Origin: Suillus spraguei
Lineage: Eukaryota > Basidiomycota > Agaricomycetes > Boletales > Suillaceae
Length of the DNA: 25,703 nucleotides
Direction of reading: 5' to 3'
NCBI GenBank assembly: GCA_016800925.1
Contig: JABCPU010000813.1
Span: forward strand, 1-25,703
Translations under genes and position numbers: made by a program
In this document: positions 20,690 to 25,703 of the stretch, in pieces
Position numbering within the stretch: position 1 is the stretch's first letter
Layout of the letters: every line of letters begins with the position of its first letter
The notes under the pieces: model-generated
Databases searched by the model: none
The model's input: only the letters and a program-made list of their open reading frames with translations
What the model was told of the DNA's origin: nothing

Positions 20690-21499
20690 GGAGGGTGTTC
20701 TGAGTTTTATGGGGAGGCATGATGTGGGATGGTTTGAAGGATGTACTCGGAAAGGTGTGAGTTCAAATATACTGTGAAGACTGTACTCAAGGGGTAAGAG
20801 ATCCGAAGGGCTTTGGCCTCAGTTTGTACACTGTGCCCCTTTCCCAAATAATGCCCCTTATTTCAGAGGATAGAGATATGTCCAAAGATCTGGAAGTGGT
20901 TGTGAATGGATCCAGACGTCCAAAGGTATCAGATATGACGTGTCCAAAGGTTATCCAGAATGTGGAGATAATACAAGGAATAAGATTGTCTTGGAAACAA
21001 GTTCCTAACTGGAAACCAACAGATATAGACTTATAGGAATCAATCCTAAGTCTCGGAAGATTACCAGAGCTGGAAATAACTCAAGTCTGGAGGAACAGAT
21101 TGAGCAGAATCTAAGATGATATTCGAACTAAGGTTCTACGGAGATTTACAAGTGGTTTATATACTGTAAGTAACTAGCATGGATAATCAACAAGTCCGGG
21201 ACCGAGGGCTATGTACGATGTATAACAAAAGTCTATTAGTTAATGCACAGTGGATCAGTAAGCACAAGTCAGAAATGAGACACAGGTAACAGATCAATAA
21301 GCAGAAGGAGATATACACAGCTGGAATACCAGAGACAGGAGGATTTCTGAAAGGAGGTAGACACAGATGTCCACAAGGGAGTTAGAGTGCAAGAAGTAGG
21401 GACTTTCGGATGGGTGATCCGGACAGGATCTGTGCACCGGACGGAAGTAGGATCGATCGGATCTGATTGGATCTGAGATCAGAAGTATGGTATATGACA
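20690..21499 (-). mobile_element. LTR family 1 copy E, minus strand, diverged
   Basis: On the minus strand it starts TGTCATATACCATAC at 21499, the same start as copies A and D, and carries the reversed TATA box at 21157-21164. The block CTGTGCCCC...ATGCCCCTTATTT near 20835-20865 corresponds to the 3' part of the LTR. It is shorter and more diverged than the others, and its left limit (20690 or so) is uncertain. No target duplication found. Confidence 0.62.
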
Positions 21500-21555
21500 T
21501 TACCCTTCTGTGCTTATATGCCTTATGTGAGCACTGTCTGCTCTGTGAGAGTCTG

Positions 21556-22878
21556 TGTCATATACTGTACATTCAGGTCTAAATCAAATCCAATCCATGG
21601 ACATCCAGACACCCAACCTACACATATCTGATCCACCCATCCAATCCAGTTCACATATCCGGTCCACCCATCCACTCCATCCATATCCATCTGTGTCCAT
21701 ATCTAATCCATGTCCATATCCAATCCGTGTCCATATCCAATCCGTGTCCATATCCAATCCGAGTTCATATCCGAACTATTCCCGTGCACCTGCGCATTAC
21801 CCCTTTTAGAATATACCTGTGTCTCCGGCTTCTGGGTATCTCTGTGCTTCTGGTTCTCAGTGATCTCTGCCTCTGTCTTGATAAGTATTTCATACGAGCT
21901 TCATCTCCAAGTTCATAGCCTTATGTCCCGCTGTACTTACTAATGTGTTTCCGTATGCTTCAGACATAGCCTCAGACTATCCGTACTTACTCTCCGGCAT
22001 GCTTCTACAGTATATAAACTTGTAGTACAACTCCTGCAGACCTTAGTCTGATTCATTGTTCCTACTTCTGTATATTCCTTTGATTACTCTGTATCCTGTT
22101 ATCATGTCTATATAACTCCATCTCCGTTCTTGCACTTGGGCTCCAGCCCTTGTAAGCTTCCGACTCAGGCCTATGGGATCACTCCCTAGGCCGGAGCTTT
22201 GATCCTATGTCATATAATCTTTTGGACTTCGTCCATCTCCGTCTATCATCTGTTTCACCTCCGACTCTACCGTTGGTAGTCTTATACTGTCTGTTTCTAT
22301 TCCGGACCTTGTCCGGAGTAGTCTATACTATCTCTACACCATATCCGGACCTACTCCTCTCTAGTAGCCAACACTTCCTCTAAGATCCACAGAGCTATGC
22401 TCATCCGATCATCCGATCATCCGCTCCTCCGAGCTCTGGACCTTCGGACCCCTAGTCCTCCGGATCCATCCTATCCTATCCTCTGACATCTATGAATCAT
22501 CTTTCCCTCCGGAGCTCTGCTCCTATCCTGCCCTGGACTTTGTCCAGCGGACCATCCTTCATCTGTTCGACTTGGACTTGTTCCAGTAGTGTTACCATTA
22601 CTCCCTACCTTCCGGAAATAGTTCCGGCGCATTCCCGCGCTCATCCAGAAGTCCATCGGAGCTCTGTCGAGCTATCCTGCCTTAGAGTTCGTCCGGACCC
22701 TCCATCCGGACTCCACCAGAACTCTCCCTTGGACTTCATCTGAAATTAAGGGCACATACTCGGGTAAGGGGCACAGCGTACGAGCTGAGGCCAAGCCCCT
22801 TTGACTTACAACCCTCCGGTACAACCCCATGTAAGACCAGGACTTCTTACTAATCTCTGGTTTTGCATGGTCGTAACA
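21556..22878 (+). mobile_element. Solo LTR, family 1 copy D (complete)
   Basis: Starts TGTCATATACTGTAC and ends GGTCGTAACA, 1,323 bp, with a perfect 5-bp target duplication GTCTG at 21551-21555 and 22879-22883. TATATAAA lies at 22011-22018. The U3 part holds a 17-bp minisatellite not present in copy A. It is the cleanest member of the family in this window. No internal retrotransposon sequence adjoins it. Confidence 0.93.
21694..21775 (+). repeat. 17-bp minisatellite in the LTR
   Basis: About four tandem copies of GTGTCCATATCCAATCC, the first and last degenerate, in the U3 part of LTR copy D. Confidence 0.85.
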
Positions 22879-22981
22879 GTCTGGGTAACTGTGTGAAACT
22901 GTCAAAATAGGCATTGTCTGGGGAGAAATTTGTGGTTTACTGATGAGCCAGTTTGGATATATCAATATGACAGTATGGGCT

Positions 22982-23168
22982 GCAATCCCAACTTTCACTG
23001 ACTATCTGTTCAACTAAGGCAAGATTAGCAAGAACATTGTTGGTGTCTTTTTCCAACCCCTCACTATGGAACCAGACAGCAAAGTCAGAGTGCTCACCTT
23101 TAGTGGACCTGACTCTACCAAGTACTATGGTACCATTTTATACACGTAAGCTACCTCAGCTCCTATGT
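22982..23168 (+). pseudogene. Fragment of an aspartic protease gene (exon 3)
   Basis: Close copy of 5461-5648: it reads IPTFTDYL, then GKISKNIVGVFFQP, PDSKVRVLTF and TKYYGTILYT, and continues into the same intron start GTAAGCTACCTC. Because intron sequence is included, it came from genomic DNA rather than from a reversed-transcribed message. A TAA stop at 23015-23017 replaces KQ of the parent, and no other protease exon is nearby, so it is a dead fragment. It begins about 100 bp after the solo LTR at 21556-22878. Confidence 0.88.
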
Positions 23169-24127
23169 AGTTGTGATGGCAGCATGTTACGACTTTGTCA
23201 CAAACTCCTCTTGCTGGACTTATATTGGTAAGTATACATGACAAGCCATGAACAAATCAAATTTCTCGCAGTATACATAGTCATCCTTGGCTGTAAAATA
23301 TACCAATATGTTGTTGATTGACCTTGTGAGAGACTTCAATGCACTCACCCCTGCCTTGAGGGCCACCACAAGGCTATTGTGGGCAGAGTATCAGCTCCAG
23401 TGGCTGTACCCACTGCTTCAATCCAAGGCTTTTTTCACACTTCACATGATGCCTTTTTCTCTATTTTTACCACTTTTCATACTTTACATTGATCAGTCCA
23501 ATGGATGACTTTCCGTAGGCTGAAATATTCTGATTAGAATATCATATCATATATTTACCCTTATTAGGCAGGTGTGCCGCAATGCCGCTGTTCATTTACA
23601 GTGTACATTTCAACTTTCGTCAAGTACGCTAAAGTCTTTCTCTCCTGCCACTATCTAGGTGATTCTAAGTGCCACTAATGGAGTGCCTACCTGACCTGTA
23701 TGCCACCGGTGGCTCCAATCTCGCCCAATGCAACCTAGTAGTACGATTTCCCATCACTTCTGATGTTCTATCTGTGATACCTCACTCCTGCATCAGGAAA
23801 AAGCAAGCTGATTATATAGTGCTATATAGTCAGCATAGTCAGCGGGCTCGGGAGCTACCTGCCTTGTATATAGCCAGTAAGGCAACTGATGTAGTTCATA
23901 GTACTACGAGGCAATACTGGTAGTAGCTTGTAGTAGCCTGTAGTTCATAGGAATGCTCCTACAGGCAGCTACCAGCCGCTCCAAGGAGTTATATAGCACA
24001 CTGTAGGGAAAGTAGCACACAAAATAGCACGAAAAATAAATGAATTCAAACACATCAAACAAGCTAGTAGCAGATTCAATTAATACCTCAATCCTTGCCT
24101 GCTGCTCTCACTAGCCCCCACATCATC
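23169..24127. other. Unannotated region
   Basis: Open frames of 73 and 84 codons occur on the plus strand (23287-23508, 23669-23923), but neither resembles a family I know and no splicing pattern supports them. From about 23815 to 24010 the sequence is rich in short TATATAG, GTAGTAG and AGCTACC words, somewhat like 25370-25560 beyond the next relic. Confidence 0.4.
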
Positions 24128-24880
24128 ATCCTGCCCCTGAACTCTCGTTATCCTCCACAGTGTCCTGCTCTTCAAGCTGGTATTCTCAAATCGCATCTTC
24201 AAATGCGTCGTCGTTAATCTGGTAGGGTGCAGCCAATATCATAGCAAGTGGCTGGACACCAGCATGGAAGCTCAAAAGCACAAATGTTAGGCTAGGGCTT
24301 ATAAAATTGAAGTGAAACATACCGAGCCATGTCATGGAGATTGTCACAAATTTTCTCGAGAAGTTTATAAGGCGCTGTGTGTTGTTGAAAGCACTGCAAC
24401 GAGGCCAAATGACCTTTGTAGACAGAACCATAGGTAGCTGATGTGAATTTGATATCTTCCTTGAGACCTTGAGCCCACTCGTCAATGCGACACTCAATCT
24501 ATCAATGATGAGGCATCTTCAGTGCCATAGACTTCAATGTAAGAATACGGGGATGTGACTCATGGCTGTCAGAACGAGTGCAACGACTTCGGTAGGTATG
24601 GGGTTGAATACTTGTGGTAGATAATACCTTCGTCATTTCAGTTTGCGAACCACATGATGTTGATGCCTTCTTGCAGTAATTCGGTCTTGTAGATCCCAGT
24701 CTTCGATGTCCAATCCTATACCTAACATTCAGAAAGGTGATTTAAGACAATGAACTGCATACCTTGAAAACAAATGAGGAACCCTCTTTCAAGGATTCGG
24801 CCTGATCACGGTTGTGCCTTATAACCTCCTTTGAATCACTTGAGCAGAACCCAAAATACAAACGAGTCACCACGGCGATG
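24128..24880 (-). pseudogene. DUF6532 gene relic
   Basis: Minus-strand blocks in family order: RHNRDQAESLKEGSSFVFK; an intron; GIYKTELLQEGINIMWFAN; NDEGIIY; FNPIPTEVVALVLTA; RIDEWAQGLKEDIKF; SVYKGHLASLQCF; YKLLEKICDNLHDMAR; an intron; FHAGVQPLA; and an acidic tail. The FNPIP...ALVLTA...IDEW signature is typical of DUF6532 as I know it (Agaricomycetes, function unknown). At least three lesions: TGA between MWFAN and NDEG, a one-base loss before FNPIP, and TGA after DDAFEDAI; the segment between ALVLTA and IDEW is also scrambled. It therefore cannot make a full protein. Confidence 0.75.
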
Positions 24881-25081
24881 GTGCATCAGAGCAACAGCCA
24901 AAGTACCTCCTGGTCCTGGCCGGAAGCCAGGATTCCCTGCCAAATTTATATGGCGCTGATCAACAATGGCGGTCGACCACAAATATACAGACATTAGATG
25001 GTAAGTGGTTGTTACTATTTAGCCATTGCAAAATTCATATGGAGGCTGTAGGCGCACAAGTGGCACAAGTCCGTGTCATTT

Positions 25082-25267
25082 TCACACTGCCTTGTCAGTT
25101 CGGGATGTATTCTCGAAGCTTTGGCTTACATTGAATGGTTCACGCCATTCAAGGAGCCAGACCCTTTCTCTGGCCTGCTTCAGGTATCTGTTCGACTCGA
25201 CGACTGCATCGAAACACAGCCGTGATTCATGTCGACGAAATTCTTCGTCCATGTCACCTAATACCAA
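25082..25267 (-). other. Coding-like segment, unidentified
   Basis: Minus-strand stretch reading DEEFRRHESRLCFD, VVESNRYLKQARERVW and LEWREPFN, followed by GTAAG, a possible splice donor. The composition is protein-like (charged, helical). It may be an upstream exon of the DUF6532 relic or part of another gene; I do not recognise it. Confidence 0.3.
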
Positions 25268-25552
25268 GGATGGGACAATTCATCAACCCCAGGTGGACAA
25301 GCGCAAAGCCTATGAGTTGGCAACTGATTTTTATCTGAATACATTCATTACTTAGATACTTTTTGTATTTTTGCTATTACTTAGTACTACACTGCTCTGT
25401 GATACAATCTGCTACTGTTGCTACTGCACTACAAGTCACTCGCAGCACCTCTGGTAGCTCTGCATAGCCCTCACTTCAGCTACATAGGACTATAGAGTAA
25501 CTCGGTTAACTATATATCACTACTGTAGCTATGTAGGACTATTAACTGTCAC

Positions 25553-25703
25553 TAGTACTCCACATTTTTGGTTTTCCTGATGCGCAATGATAGCGGCAGC
25601 GAGCACCATAAGTCTCTCATCGTCACCGAAATGTTCAGCCTCGTCTTTGTCGAGAAGCAGCTGCTGGACTGCAAATAGTGCTGTGGGCAGAACTATTTGT
25701 GTC
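25553..25703 (-). CDS. Partial exon at window edge, unidentified
   Basis: Minus-strand frame open from the window edge: TALFAVQQLLLDKDEAEHF, then DDERLMVLAAAIIAHQENQ. Strongly helical, acidic/Leu-Ala-rich, and unlike the surrounding AT-rich spacer. It may be the end of, or an exon in, a gene lying mainly outside the window. No family assigned. Confidence 0.35.

Noticed and set aside
23669..23923. 84-codon plus-strand frame
   Set aside because: No recognised domain, no splice context, and its end lies in short-word repeats; not enough to call a gene.

Overview
The window looks like repeat-rich nuclear DNA of a mushroom-forming basidiomycete (Agaricomycetes). The grounds are a secreted pepsin-type protease gene split by five introns of 48-57 bp with GT..AG borders, degenerate genes that I assign to DUF6532 and DUF6698 (families I know as expanded in Agaricomycetes), and many solo LTRs carrying TATATAAA boxes. 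The species cannot be told from the sequence.

Layout. 1-1017: degenerate DUF6532-like gene, cut by a solo LTR (1018-2868) that itself received a second, unrelated solo LTR (2387-2861); both insertions keep perfect 5-bp target duplications. 3155-4469: a non-autonomous hAT-like transposon (TIR TAGTGCTGCCG, near-perfect 8-bp duplication) filled with a 10-bp-period minisatellite. 4766-6270: six-exon aspartic protease gene with a one-base frameshift in exon 4. 6271-8097: no recognisable gene; three local repeats and a perfect 24-bp palindrome. 8098-10144 (minus): multi-exon DUF6698 gene, apparently broken. 10614-11382 (plus): divergently placed three-exon gene of 222 aa with unbroken splicing phase and no recognised family. 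11383-12370: LTR-related fragment with a GGGTGGGCC array, itself interrupted by a second copy of the 475-bp LTR family. 12520-14747 and 17105-19482: satellite arrays in opposite net orientation, separated by a 5'-truncated LTR (14748-15908) and a 1.17-kb foldback-like element with about 128-bp terminal inverted repeats (15930-17104). 19483-22878: three more LTR copies, one complete with its target duplication. 22982-23168: a stray DNA copy of protease exon 3. 24128-24880 (minus): a second DUF6532 relic. At the right edge an exon-like segment runs off the window.

What stands out. The satellites on both sides follow one hidden rule: almost every stretch can be parsed into 7-bp words, and the main monomer is about 168 bp, i.e. 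24 such words and also 56 codons. LTR copies of one family carry different minisatellites in the same 5' (U3) part. No reverse transcriptase, integrase or transposase reading frame was recognised, so all mobile elements here appear to be solo LTRs, fragments or non-autonomous. Only the protease and the 222-aa gene look close to functional.
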